A stretch of DNA of 38,727 bases from Rhodospirillaceae bacterium (GTDB taxonomy: Bacteria > Pseudomonadota > Alphaproteobacteria > Rhodospirillales > Rhodospirillaceae), in assembly GCA_020852595.1 (NCBI GenBank), contig JADZAK010000116.1, forward strand, positions 1 through 38,727. Reading direction: 5' to 3'. Each line of letters starts with the position of its first letter. Within the stretch, counting starts at the first letter, position 1. A program made the translations under genes and the position numbers. Positions 16,130-27,241 of this stretch are shown piece after piece. The notes under the pieces were generated by a model. The model saw only the letters and a list, made by a program, of their open reading frames with translations, was not told where the DNA came from and did no database searches.

Positions 16130-17977
16130 TTACTCGACAACGGGTGGCTCCGGTTCTTCTTCAAGGGATAGCTTCTGCTGCCTGGTCCATGCGCCGGCAT
16201 AAGCGCCGCCCAGGGCCAGGAGCTGTTCGTGACTGCCGCGCTCGACAATCTCGCCGTTTTCGAGAACCAGGATCTGGTCCGCGTCGACGATGGTGGAAAG
16301 GCGGTGCGCGATGACGAGGGTCGTACGGCCTGTACTGACTTCGCGCAAGTTCGCCTGGATTTCTTTCTCGGTGTGGGTGTCGAGGGCCGAGGTGGCCTCG
16401 TCGAAAATGAGGATGGGGGCGTTCTTGAGGATGACGCGGGCGATGGCCACGCGCTGCTTCTCGCCGCCCGAAAGCTTCAGGCCGCGCTCGCCGACCAGGG
16501 TCCGATAGCCGTCGGGCAGCGAGGCGATGAAGCGATGGATATGCGCAAGTTCGGCCGCGCGGCCGATGTCGGCGTCGGATGCGTTGGGCTTGGCGTAGGA
16601 AAGATTGTAGCGGATGGTGTCGTTGAACAGCACCGTGTCCTGCGGCACGACGCCGAGGGCGGCGCGCACGCTGTCCTGGGTGACGTCGCGGATATCCTGA
16701 CCGTCGATGCGGATGGCGCCCCCGCCGATATCGTAATAACGGAACAGAAGCCGCGCGACCGTGGATTTACCCGAGCCGGTCGTGCCGACGATGGCCACCA
16801 TCTTGCCCGGCGGCACGGTGAAGGAGACGTCTTTCAGGATCGGCCGGCGCGGATCGTAGGCGAAGGTAACATTCTCGAAACGGATCTCGCCGCCCGCCAC
16901 CTTCAGCGCCGGCGCATTCGCCTTGTCCTCGATCTCCGGCGCGACCTCCATGAGGTCGAACATCTTCTCGAGGTCCACAAGCGACTGTTTGATGTTGCGG
17001 TAGACGAAGCCGAAAAAATTCAGCGGCGCGGCGAGCTGGAGCATGTAGAGATTCACGAGGGTGAAATCGCCCACCGTCATCGTACCGGCCGCGCGGCCCT
17101 CGGCGGCCATATACATCAGGGCGGCGAGACCGACGGAGATGATGAAAGCCTGGCCGACGTTCATCAACGCAAGCGAGGACTGGGTGCGCACGGCGGCGCG
17201 CTCATAGCCGCCCATGACGCGGTCGTATTCCTCGACCTCCAGCTTTTCGTTGCCGAAGGCCTTGACCGTCTCGTAGTTGAGCAGGCTGTCGATGGCGCGG
17301 GTATTGGCCTTGGTGTCGAGCGCGTTGCTTTCGCGGCGGTACTTGAGGCGCCATTCGGTCGTCGCCCCCGTGAAGATCACGTAGACGATGACACAGGCCA
17401 GCGCGACCACGCCGAACCAGACGCTGAAGGCTTTCCACAGGATGGCGAAAACGAGCACGACCTCGAGCAGGGTCGGGAAAAGATTGAACAGCGAAATAGA
17501 GAGCAAACTTTCGATCGCATTGCGGCCGCGCTCGATGACGCGCGAAAGGCCGCCGGTCTTGCGGTCGAGATGGAAGCGCAAGGAGAGCCGGTGCAGGTGT
17601 TCGAGCACGACGGCCGAGGAGCGCCGCACGGCGCGCACGCCCACCTTGGCGAAGATCGCGTCGCGGAACTGGGCGAAGGCGAGGCCGAGAAAGCGCGCGA
17701 CGCCATAGGCCAAGATCAGCGCCAGAGGCACGGCGATGTCCGCCGACAGGTCCGACGGCGCAAGCGCATCGACCGAACGCTGCATGTAGATCGGCGCGAG
17801 AACCGTGGCGACTTTCGCAAGGACAATGAAGATCAGCGCGATGACGACCCGGGTCTTGATGTCGCCCGCGCCGTCCACACCGCGCGGCGGCCACAGGAAC
17901 GGCAGCAGTGAACGCAGGACCTGCCAATCGCTGCGTTTGCGGGTGGGTTCCTCGGGGGGTGTGGAGAGATGACGCAA
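16130..17977 (-). CDS. Atm1/HMT1-type ABC exporter
   Basis: A 615-aa half-transporter: six transmembrane helices (about 42-320) fused to one ATPase domain (about 355-600), acting as a homodimer. Walker A VGTTGSGKST (397-406), Q-loop VVPQDTVLFNDT (443-454), signature LSGGEKQ (502-508) and Walker B ILIFDE (522-527) are all present. The stretch DGQDIRDVTQDSVR and the long N-terminal cytoplasmic segment are typical of the mitochondrial-Atm1/bacterial heavy-metal branch, which exports glutathione conjugates of metals or sulfur. The start is uncertain: TTG 17977 fits the reading frame but its ribosome site is weak. It is followed closely by the arginase-fold gene, probably one operon. Confidence 0.88.
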   Translation of the reverse strand: MRHLSTPPEEPTRKRSDWQVLRSLLPFLWPPRGVDGAGDIKTRVVIALIFIVLAKVATVLAPIYMQRSVDALAPSDLSADIAVPLALILAYGVARFLGLAFAQFRDAIFAKVGVRAVRRSSAVVLEHLHRLSLRFHLDRKTGGLSRVIERGRNAIESLLSISLFNLFPTLLEVVLVFAILWKAFSVWFGVVALACVIVYVIFTGATTEWRLKYRRESNALDTKANTRAIDSLLNYETVKAFGNEKLEVEEYDRVMGGYERAAVRTQSSLALMNVGQAFIISVGLAALMYMAAEGRAAGTMTVGDFTLVNLYMLQLAAPLNFFGFVYRNIKQSLVDLEKMFDLMEVAPEIEDKANAPALKVAGGEIRFENVTFAYDPRRPILKDVSFTVPPGKMVAIVGTTGSGKSTVARLLFRYYDIGGGAIRIDGQDIRDVTQDSVRAALGVVPQDTVLFNDTIRYNLSYAKPNASDADIGRAAELAHIHRFIASLPDGYRTLVGERGLKLSGGEKQRVAIARVILKNAPILIFDEATSALDTHTEKEIQANLREVSTGRTTLVIAHRLSTIVDADQILVLENGEIVERGSHEQLLALGGAYAGAWTRQQKLSLEEEPEPPVVE

Positions 17978-18144
17978 AGGGCGGGTCCGGGGTGTTTACA
18001 GGGCCCCTGATATAGGACGGGCCGAACGGAATGAGTAGGCGCGAGTCTTTATTTTCCGGCTATTTGGGCGCTTTGAAAGCCCCGGCTGACCCGAAAAACA
18101 TGATTCGCCTTAGCCCAAAGCGTGCCCCTTTGCTACGATGTCTC

Positions 18145-18405
18145 ATGAACAAGTGGGTGGTATTCACGCTTTTCTATGGCGCCGTGGGCTTATCGCTTTC
18201 GTACGAAGCGGAGCCCTGGGTGCGTTTCGCGTGGCTCGCCCCACTGCTCGCGTTGTGGATCCTGAGTTTCGCCGTGGCGATTCAGACCGCTTGGAAGCGG
18301 CGTCATTCGCCAAACGAAGATTGGCATCCGACGATCGCGTTCTACCGGATTTTCCCAAAATCGTGGCAGGCGTGGATATTCGGCGAAGGCCGGTATCGCT
18401 CATAA
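18145..18405 (+). CDS. Small two-TM membrane protein
   Basis: An 86-aa hypothetical protein with two hydrophobic helices (about 3-20 and 28-48), a basic stretch (TAWKRRH) and an aromatic-rich C-terminal tail (WHPTIAFYRIF, then SWQAWIFG). No known family is recognised. The frame is open from ATG 18031, which would give 124 aa, but the extra segment is not hydrophobic and has no better ribosome site, so the shorter start is preferred at moderate confidence. It converges on the EF-hand gene, with a terminator between. Confidence 0.5.
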   Translation: MNKWVVFTLFYGAVGLSLSYEAEPWVRFAWLAPLLALWILSFAVAIQTAWKRRHSPNEDWHPTIAFYRIFPKSWQAWIFGEGRYRS

Positions 18406-18409
18406 AAAA

Positions 18410-18431
18410 AGCCCGGCTCGTCAGCCGGGCT
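18410..18431 (-). terminator. Rho-independent terminator of EF-hand gene
   Basis: AGCCCGGCT and AGCCGGGCT form a 9-bp stem around CGTC. Read on the minus strand the stem is followed by TTTTTTT (the A-run at 18404-18410), so it ends the EF-hand transcript. The hairpin may also slow the converging plus-strand transcript. Confidence 0.85.
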
Positions 18432-18454
18432 CTCCAGCACCCCAAGGGCTCCGC

Positions 18455-19393
18455 TTACGCGGTCACGACCGTGACCACCGGCGTTTCGACCGGCGCATCG
18501 CTCTGCAGCGCGGCGTAGGCGGCCGCGATTTCTTCGGCCTTCTCCGAGTATTTTCCGAAGGTCTCGGACTCGGCCCCGGCGTCACCGCCCTCGGCCTGCG
18601 CGACGCGGTCGTAGTATTTTACTTCGCCCGTGCCGTCTTCGCTCAAGACCTGGTCCTTGACCGGCGCGCGGTCGGCGTATTTCACCGGCGGATTGGCGCC
18701 GTTGTTCGACTGGCCGGCGACCACGACTTCCGCGCCTTGGCCATAATATTTCTTCGGCGCATCGGCGACGCCGGCCGGCGCGCCCTGCTCGGCGACTTCA
18801 GCGAAAAACTTCTTGGCGCCCGGATCCTGGACGAGGGACGCCGAGAACTTCTTCGGCAGGCCCGCTTCGTCGAAGGTGGACAATGACGCGATGGCGGCGC
18901 CGGTTTCGCGGGCGAGCGCGGGCGCTTCGTCTTCGGTGAGCGCGGGGCCGGCCGGGATCTGCGGCGCGCCATGGGGCGCGGCGGCAAGGCCGGCAAATGT
19001 GAAGACCTTCTGGCGAACCAAGGCGGCTTTATCGGCTTCAAGCGTGTCGACACGGCCATCGCCGTTGGCGTCGAAGCGCTGGAGCACGTCCTGCGTGCCA
19101 ACCACCTCGGCGGCCGACAAACCGACGTCAAATTGTTTGATCTCGACGCGCGGGCGCGACGGGCCACTGCCGTTGTTGGCGCCGGACGAGGTATCGCGGG
19201 ACGGAAGCTCGGAGGCGAAGGACTTGTCTTCCGCCTTATCGGACGCCGCGAGCGTGCTTTGCAGAGCGTTTGACTCCGCGGTGGGCGCGTCCGGCTGAGT
19301 GACGGCGGGTGCAGAACCGCCAAAGCCCTGTTGCCGCTGGGCTAACAGGTTGAGCTGCGGAGAGGCAGCATAGGATGTGACCACTTCAGTCAT
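18455..19393 (-). CDS. Low-complexity protein with one EF-hand
   Basis: A 312-aa hydrophilic, Ala/Glu/Asp/Pro-rich protein without a signal peptide or membrane segment. One canonical calcium-binding loop is visible, DANGDGRVDTLE (residues 108-119, ligand positions D/N/D/V/D/E in order). The rest is probably disordered, with two short similar pieces, KKYYGQGAEVV (about 218) and VKYYDRVAQ (about 262). I do not recognise the family. AAGGGGCGATGA precedes ATG 19393, and a perfect -10 (TATAAT) lies on this strand at 19530-19535. It has its own terminator, so it is monocistronic. Confidence 0.7.
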   Translation of the reverse strand: MTEVVTSYAASPQLNLLAQRQQGFGGSAPAVTQPDAPTAESNALQSTLAASDKAEDKSFASELPSRDTSSGANNGSGPSRPRVEIKQFDVGLSAAEVVGTQDVLQRFDANGDGRVDTLEADKAALVRQKVFTFAGLAAAPHGAPQIPAGPALTEDEAPALARETGAAIASLSTFDEAGLPKKFSASLVQDPGAKKFFAEVAEQGAPAGVADAPKKYYGQGAEVVVAGQSNNGANPPVKYADRAPVKDQVLSEDGTGEVKYYDRVAQAEGGDAGAESETFGKYSEKAEEIAAAYAALQSDAPVETPVVTVVTA

Positions 19394-19785
19394 TCATCGC
19401 CCCTTCTGGCCGATGACAAGGATTTCAACGCACTTCTGCGTACCTCTGATTCTTAATGGAAAACCACCCGAAAAACAAGAGCAGACCAGACAAAACTCAG
19501 AAACAACTGGGTCATACTTCATTGTTTTTATTATATTTTCTTAATTTCAATTGACCATGAGTCGAAACCAATTCGCCCCCGTCAAGGTTTTATTAGTTAA
19601 CTTGGAGCAAGTTTCGGCGGTTTGGGGACCTCCGAGTCGCACCGGGGTTTTACGCGCCCCAGACCCCGCCGCGCCGGTTTGCTTTGCCAAGCCGTTTTCA
19701 TTAAGTAGTCACGACATTTCATACGCCGGACACCGCAAGGCATGGGGCCCTGCAGGCCCGGAGGATGAAAGCCAAGGATTGTTCT
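19394..19785. other. Divergent promoter region and metH leader
   Basis: 392 bp without a gene. The left half is AT-rich (about 19513-19555), with a TATAAT on the minus strand at 19530-19535 for the EF-hand gene. The right half is GC-rich and can fold strongly ahead of metH. No cobalamin-, SAM- or SAH-riboswitch consensus that I know is evident. A short frame from 19551 is not convincing as a gene. Confidence 0.6.
19615..19671 (+). promoter_or_regulatory. Long stem-loop in metH leader
   Basis: CGGCGGTTTGGGG (19615-19627) pairs with CCCCAGACCCCGCCG (19657-19671), 13 bp with one G-U pair and a 2-nt bulge, closing a 29-nt loop. An inner CGGGG can compete for the CCCC strand. A further hairpin, GGGCC/GGCCC (19745-19759), sits just before GGAGG. 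It may be a cis-regulatory RNA for metH; no known class is recognised. Confidence 0.4.
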
Positions 19786-20849
19786 ATGGCCACCCGTGCT
19801 GACCGGTTGGAGGCGCTGAACGCAGCGCTGCGCTCCCGCATCCTGGTGCTCGACGGTGCGATGGGCACCATGATCCAGCGCCACAAATTGGACGAAGCCG
19901 CCTACCGCGGCGTCCGCTTCGCCGCGTGGCCGCGCGACATCAAAGGCAACAACGACGTCCTTTCGTTGACCCAGCCCGACCTGATCCGCGCAATCCACGG
20001 CGAATATCTGGACGCGGGATCGGACATCCTCGAGACCAACACCTTTTCCTCCACGCGCATCGCCCAGGCCGATTACGGCATGGAAGACCTGGCCTACGAA
20101 CTGAACGTCGCGGGCGCGAAGCTGGCGCGCGAAGCCGCAGATGCCGCGACCGCGAAAACGCCGGACAAGCCGCGCTTCGTCGCCGGCGCGCTTGGGCCCA
20201 CGAACAAGACCGCGTCCATTTCACCGGATGTGAACGATCCCGGCTTTCGCGCCATTACGTTCGACGAACTGAAGGCCGCCTTCGGCGAACAGGCGCGCGG
20301 CCTTCTCGACGGCGGCGCCGATCTGCTTTTGGTCGAGACCATCATCGACACCCTGAACGCCAAGGCCGCGCTGTTCGCCATCGATGAACTGTTCGAGGAG
20401 CGCGGCGAGCGCGTGCCGGTCATGATTTCGGGCACCATCACCGATCAATCCGGCCGCCTGCTCTCGGGCCAGACGGCGGAAGCCTTCTGGAATTCGGTGC
20501 GCCATGCGCAGCCGCTGACGATCGGTTTCAATTGCGCGCTGGGCGCCGACCTCCTGCGTCCCTATGTGGCCGAAGTCGCCCGCGTCGCCGACACCTATAT
20601 CTGCGCGTATCCCAACGCCGGGCTTCCCAACGCCTTCGGGGAGTATGACGAACATCCGCACACCACGGCGGGCCACCTCGGCTCGTGGGCCAAGGACGGG
20701 CTCGTGAATATCGTCGGCGGCTGCTGCGGCACGACGCCGGATCACATCCGCGCCGTCGCCGGCGCCGTCAAAAGCGTGAAGCCGCGCGTACTGCCGCGGT
20801 GCGAACCGGCGATGCGCCTTTCCGGTCTCGAGCCGTTCAAGATCGCCTC

Positions 20850-20853
<4 letters not shown>
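19786..20853 (+). CDS. metH: Methionine synthase, homocysteine-binding half
   Basis: A 355-aa protein equal to the N-terminal homocysteine S-methyltransferase barrel of cobalamin-dependent MetH. The three zinc cysteines are present: C250 in GFNCALG, and C313/C314 in [10 protein letters not shown]. The N-terminal pattern [10 protein letters not shown] is typical. The barrel activates homocysteine, while the folate and B12 modules are on the next gene. ATG 19786 was chosen because AAGGA lies 7 bp upstream; ATG 19765 sits directly against GGAGG and is too close. The stop overlaps the next start (ATGA, 20850-20853). Split metH genes are known from other alphaproteobacteria, Caulobacter among them. 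Confidence 0.92.
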
Positions 20854-23564
<2,711 letters not shown>

Positions 23565-23574
23565 ACGCAGGGCG

Positions 23575-24201
23575 TCAGTGCCAGAATAGGACGAGCGCGC
23601 CGCCGGCGGTAAGACCCGCGCCGGCGATGGCGCTAAGCATGATGATGGCAAAACGCCCCCACGGCCCCGCGACCGCCTTCGCACGGTAGGCCTCGACGGC
23701 GAGTTTCATGAGGAAGCCGGTCGCGGCGCCGAGCGCGATGCCGGCGGCGACGATGGGCCAGCCGACAAAGCCGGTCCACACCGTGAAGAGCGCCACGGCC
23801 AATCCCAGCAGGGCGCCGGCCGCGAGGCCCAGAAGCACAAAAGGAAGATTCTTCCGCGCGATGGTGACGACGCGGATGACGCGCCACGTCCGCAAAGCGC
23901 CGGCCACGCTCCGCGCCTTGTCGCCGTGCGCGAGCGCATTCGCGATATCGTCTTTCACGGCGGCGGCGGCGGCGGCGCGCGATTCGAACCGGTCAAGGAA
24001 GGCCGCGGCAAGGACGGTGTAGTGACTTTGCGGCGGGACACGCAAAAGACCGAGCAAGGCGTCGGTCATGTCGTCCTCGGCGACGAAGAAATCGCGCGCC
24101 GCGCCCTCGGTGACGTCCCGCGCGCGGGAGATCCACCAGCGTCCGGACGCGGGGTCGGAATCCTCCCAATCTAGTGCGTGGGTCTCGTCGAGCGCGGACA
24201 A
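23575..24201 (-). CDS. Hypothetical membrane protein
   Basis: A 208-aa protein with a soluble N-terminal part of about 115 residues and three hydrophobic segments (about 118-137, 141-165 and 184-205) rich in Ala and Gly. No family is recognised. The N-terminal region (ARDFFVAEDDMTDALLGLLR) is acidic and helical. The start is uncertain: TTG 24201 is the most upstream, with AGAAGGG about 11 bp before it, while an internal ATG at about residue 45 is an alternative. It lies between metH (converging, 10 bp away) and the histidine kinase on the same strand (66 bp away), with which it could share no obvious role. Confidence 0.55.
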   Translation of the reverse strand: MSALDETHALDWEDSDPASGRWWISRARDVTEGAARDFFVAEDDMTDALLGLLRVPPQSHYTVLAAAFLDRFESRAAAAAAVKDDIANALAHGDKARSVAGALRTWRVIRVVTIARKNLPFVLLGLAAGALLGLAVALFTVWTGFVGWPIVAAGIALGAATGFLMKLAVEAYRAKAVAGPWGRFAIIMLSAIAGAGLTAGGALVLFWH

Positions 24202-24267
24202 CCGTATGCAGGCCCTTCTAGTCAGTACCTGGGCCTTCTTAAACGGAGCGCCTCTTTAAAAAAAGGA

Positions 24268-25854
24268 TTACTTCCCTGTAGGCAGGGTGAAGTGGATGGC
24301 CGTACCGCCGTCGTCGGCGGAATCGACGGTGATCTCGCCGCCGTGACGGCCGACGATATCGCGGCAGAGATAAAGACCGAGCCCGGTGCCTTTCTCGCCT
24401 AACGTCCCGGCCTCGGACGTGCCGCACTTCAGCGCGAAGAGATCGGCCTTGGCGGCATGCGACATGCCGACGCCGTCGTCGCGCACGGTGACTTTCACGA
24501 AACGCCCCTCCTCCAGCGCCGCCGCGGACAAACGCACCGAGCCGCCGGGCCTGCAGAACTTAATGGCGTTGGAGACGAGGTTGCGCAGGACGATGCAGAC
24601 CAAGTCCGCGTCGCCCGCGACGTTCAGGCGCGTGATATCGCTGCCGATGGAGATGCGCTTCTCCTCGGCCATATGCATGAGCGGTTCGACGCTCCGCGCG
24701 GAGACGACCGCAAGGTCGAGCGGCGCGAACTTAAGACCGGACTCTCGAATTTGGATGCACGCCCAGGTCAGGAGATTGTCGAGCAACGTCTGCACGTCGC
24801 CCGCCGAGCTGCGCACGATGCGCGCATATTCGGCAACCCGCTCACGCGGCAGCTCCTTCGCGCTGCCGGCCAGAAGATCGGCGAACCCCATCACGGTATT
24901 GAACGGGCTGCGCAGGTCGTGCGCGATGATGGAAAACAGCTTGTCCTTCTGCCGGTTGGATTCCTGAAGCGCCGCTTCGGCGCGCGCGAGTTCGTTTTCG
25001 CGCCGTTTGGTTTCACTGATGTCCTGGACGGTGGCGATGAAACGCCGCAGCTTGCCGTGTTCGTCGACGATGGGCTGGCCGATCTCGCGGATATCCTTCA
25101 CGACACCTCGGCCGCTTTCGATCTGATACTCGATCTCGTAGGCGCGGGGCCCCGCGATCGCTTCCTCAACTGCGGCGATATACCGCGCGCGGTCGCAAGG
25201 CGCCGCCGCCGCGGCAAGTTGCTCGGGATGAACGAAGCGCGCCATCGCGCTGGGAGAAAGATCGTGAATACGCGCGAGCTCTTCCGAGCAGAACGAAAGA
25301 CGGTTCTCATCCTCGGACCATATCCAATGGCCGAGATTCGCAAGATGCGCCGCCAGACCCAGCATCTCTTTCTGATCGTGAATGGCGCGAATGGCGGCGA
25401 AAGCGTCCGTCACATCGGCGAGAACGCCGAACAGACCCGTCACCGCGCCGTTCACATCGTATTCGGGCTGGCCCTTGCAGATGACCGTACGCACGCCGTC
25501 TTCGCGCTGGATGCGGCAGTCGAATTCGAACGGGGCGCGGTTCCGGACCGCGCCGTCGAACGCCGCAACAACCGCCCCGCGGTCGTCGGGATGGATTGTT
25601 TCCAGCGCCGCGGCGAAGGTGTGCGGGAAGGCCGCCGGATCGACGCCGTGAATGGCGAAGACCTGCTCGGACCAGGTCACCTTGTCGGTGCGGATGTCCC
25701 AGTGCCAGTGCCCCATCTGCCCGACACTTTCGGCCAGCATCAGCAGGCGCGATTCGTCTTCATGAGCCGCGGGGGACACGGCGGAGCGCCGCCGGTCCCA
25801 CAGCAAAGGAGCGGACGGGGCGGCTTGCGCAGGACGGAGTTGGATACGCGCCAT
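24268..25854 (-). CDS. Cytoplasmic PAS-PAS sensor histidine kinase
   Basis: A 528-aa histidine kinase without membrane segments. Two PAS-like domains (about 38-160 and 170-282, the second ending in the PAC-like RRFIATVQDISETKRRE) precede a HisKA dimerisation helix with the phospho-acceptor in FSIIAHDLRSPFN (H312). A HATPase domain follows (about 410-525), with N-box NLVSNAIKF, G1 DDGVGM and G2 GTGLGLYL. It would sense a cytoplasmic ligand or redox state and phosphorylate a response regulator, but none lies nearby, so it is an orphan. ATG 25854 (MARIQL) is preferred; TTG 25887 in frame is an alternative. The PAS pattern GHWHWDIRTDKVTWSEQVF resembles PAS_3-type folds. Confidence 0.85.
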   Translation of the reverse strand: MARIQLRPAQAAPSAPLLWDRRRSAVSPAAHEDESRLLMLAESVGQMGHWHWDIRTDKVTWSEQVFAIHGVDPAAFPHTFAAALETIHPDDRGAVVAAFDGAVRNRAPFEFDCRIQREDGVRTVICKGQPEYDVNGAVTGLFGVLADVTDAFAAIRAIHDQKEMLGLAAHLANLGHWIWSEDENRLSFCSEELARIHDLSPSAMARFVHPEQLAAAAAPCDRARYIAAVEEAIAGPRAYEIEYQIESGRGVVKDIREIGQPIVDEHGKLRRFIATVQDISETKRRENELARAEAALQESNRQKDKLFSIIAHDLRSPFNTVMGFADLLAGSAKELPRERVAEYARIVRSSAGDVQTLLDNLLTWACIQIRESGLKFAPLDLAVVSARSVEPLMHMAEEKRISIGSDITRLNVAGDADLVCIVLRNLVSNAIKFCRPGGSVRLSAAALEEGRFVKVTVRDDGVGMSHAAKADLFALKCGTSEAGTLGEKGTGLGLYLCRDIVGRHGGEITVDSADDGGTAIHFTLPTGK

Positions 25855-26215
25855 CACCGAGCCATATTGGTTTTTAGTCAAAATCAATAATAGAGTGAGA
25901 GCGAGCCCGAATAAAGTGAGATTAACTCCCTCGCCATGTTCACCTTTTTGCGAGGTGGCGGTTACAAAAACCCGTTTTCATATGGAAACCGGCGTCTTTT
26001 CAGGGATGTCGGCGCCCCCGGCGCAACGCGCGGGGAGGACCCTGCAGGCCGTCCGGGCGCCCGGCGCGGCGCATCGTTGCCGCCGCCCGCCGGCTTGTGG
26101 AAAAAAATCGGTGCAAATTAGGGGCTTACGCGCACTTGCACGGGCGGAAAGCTCCTGTTAAAACCCCGCCTCCTTTGACGGACGGGGCGCTGGTCCCCAC
26201 CGTCATCGCCCATGC
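25855..26215. other. Gene-free stretch before tRNA-Asp
   Basis: 361 bp with no convincing coding frame. A TTGACG at 26175-26180 is a reasonable -35 for the tRNA, but the matching -10 is poor. GC-rich inverted sequence (GGCGCCCCCGGCGC at about 26010) and A-runs are present. Otherwise I see nothing in it. Confidence 0.5.
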
Positions 26216-26292
26216 GGGGGCGTAGTTCAGTTGGTTAGAACGTCGGCCTGTCACGCCGAAGGTCGCGGGTTCGAGTCCCGTCGCTCCCGCCA
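26216..26292 (+). tRNA. tRNA-Asp (GTC)
   Basis: A 77-nt tRNA including an encoded CCA. The acceptor stem GGGGGCG pairs with CGCTCCC (one G-U), followed by discriminator G and CCA. Anticodon GTC is at 26250-26252 within CCTGTCACG. The T arm GCGGGTTCGAGTCCCGT and D arm GTTCAGTTGGTTAGAAC are canonical. It lies alone between the histidine kinase and the NAD(P)-binding protein gene. Confidence 0.97.
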
Positions 26293-26385
26293 TTCTGCTT
26301 CGCGCGAAAGCGCTACGCAGAACTGGCGCCTTTCCCCCACATAAGCGAAGCAGAATGCCCTGCGAAGCCTTTGGCGAAGCAGGGC
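26292..26385. repeat. Inverted repeats after tRNA-Asp
   Basis: ATTCTGCTTCGC (26292-26303), starting at the last base of the tRNA CCA end, is perfectly inverted as GCGAAGCAGAAT (26345-26356). Directly after comes GCCCTGC (26357-26363) inverted as GCAGGGC (26379-26385), with an inner GCC/GGC. The second hairpin probably terminates or insulates the converging genes. There is no T-tract on either side. Confidence 0.6.
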
Positions 26386-26396
26386 CCCTTCCCCGC

Positions 26397-27179
26397 TTAG
26401 AAAATGACTGAGAACAGGCTGATCCGCTCGGGATCGAGCGCGGTCGTCGTCTTGCCGCTCGTTGCCTTGGTATCGACAACGCCCGCCACAAGGCGCGCGA
26501 GACCCGTGGGCGTGATCCAACTGAAGGCCGGGGCATCCTGGAGCGCGGGGGCCGCGCCGGCGACATCCTTCTCGAGGATCCAGCCGGCCCGGACGATGGT
26601 GTAGTCGAGACCCGAGGACTTCAGATGCTCCTCGGCGGCGGCGGCGGCGGCGATCTCGTCGCCGCGCAGGAATTTCACGTACCAGGGCAACAGGTCCACG
26701 CCGTCTTCCGTGCCGGTCGCGCTGACAAGCACGAGGCGCGGCAAGTTGGCGGCCTTGGTCGCATCGATGATGTTGCGGGTACCGTGCGCGCCGAAGGCGG
26801 GTTTCTCGCCCATCGCATCGAAGGCGGTGACCACCGCACGCACCGGCGCCGAGGTGAACATGGTCTTGAGCTGGCCGGGAACCAGCGGATCGGCCGAGGC
26901 CACCTCGACCTTCAGCGCCGCGAACGGCGCGCGGTCCGCCCCTTCGGGCAGAACAGCGATGACTTGTTTATTGGCGGCGGCGAGCGCCTTAACGGTCTCG
27001 AGGCCCAGCGGTTTGTCGGCGCCGAACACGACGACGGCGCCGGCGCGCGGCAACTCCTCGGCCATCACCGACACGCGCGGCGCGGCGACCGGCGGCGGCG
27101 GCTCGGTGGAGTCCTGCCCGGTCGCGGGAACGGACAAGCCAAGCGCAAGACAGAAACCGAGGGCGTATCTGCGGAGCAT
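26397..27179 (-). CDS. Exported NAD(P)-binding (atypical SDR) protein
   Basis: A 260-aa protein with a Sec-type signal peptide (MLRRYALGFCLALGLSVPAT, cleavage near ATGQ) followed by a Rossmann domain of the NAD(P)H-binding, NmrA/atypical-SDR type. The nucleotide loop reads VVVFGADKPLGLETVKAL (about 49-66), where the family norm is GATGxxG, and the family-like DYTIVRAGWI occurs at about residue 193. A dinucleotide-binding fold with an export signal is unusual, because cofactors are scarce in the periplasm. It may act in another role or stay anchored by an uncleaved leader. AAAGGTGA precedes ATG 27179. It is separated by 62 bp from the end of the sulfate importer operon. Confidence 0.7.
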   Translation of the reverse strand: MLRRYALGFCLALGLSVPATGQDSTEPPPPVAAPRVSVMAEELPRAGAVVVFGADKPLGLETVKALAAANKQVIAVLPEGADRAPFAALKVEVASADPLVPGQLKTMFTSAPVRAVVTAFDAMGEKPAFGAHGTRNIIDATKAANLPRLVLVSATGTEDGVDLLPWYVKFLRGDEIAAAAAAEEHLKSSGLDYTIVRAGWILEKDVAGAAPALQDAPAFSWITPTGLARLVAGVVDTKATSGKTTTALDPERISLFSVIF

Positions 27180-27241
27180 GTGGTCACCTTTTAGCGGGGG
27201 CGCAGTCTCATCCGTTTGCCCGGCCTTGTCACTAGTTGCAC

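Noticed and set aside
19394-19785. Cobalamin, SAM-II or SAH riboswitch upstream of metH
   Set aside because: None of the consensus cores I know could be found; only unclassified stems remain.
25895-26161. 88-aa plus-strand frame before tRNA-Asp
   Set aside because: No ribosome site or domain, and it ends in biased Arg/Pro/Cys-rich sequence.
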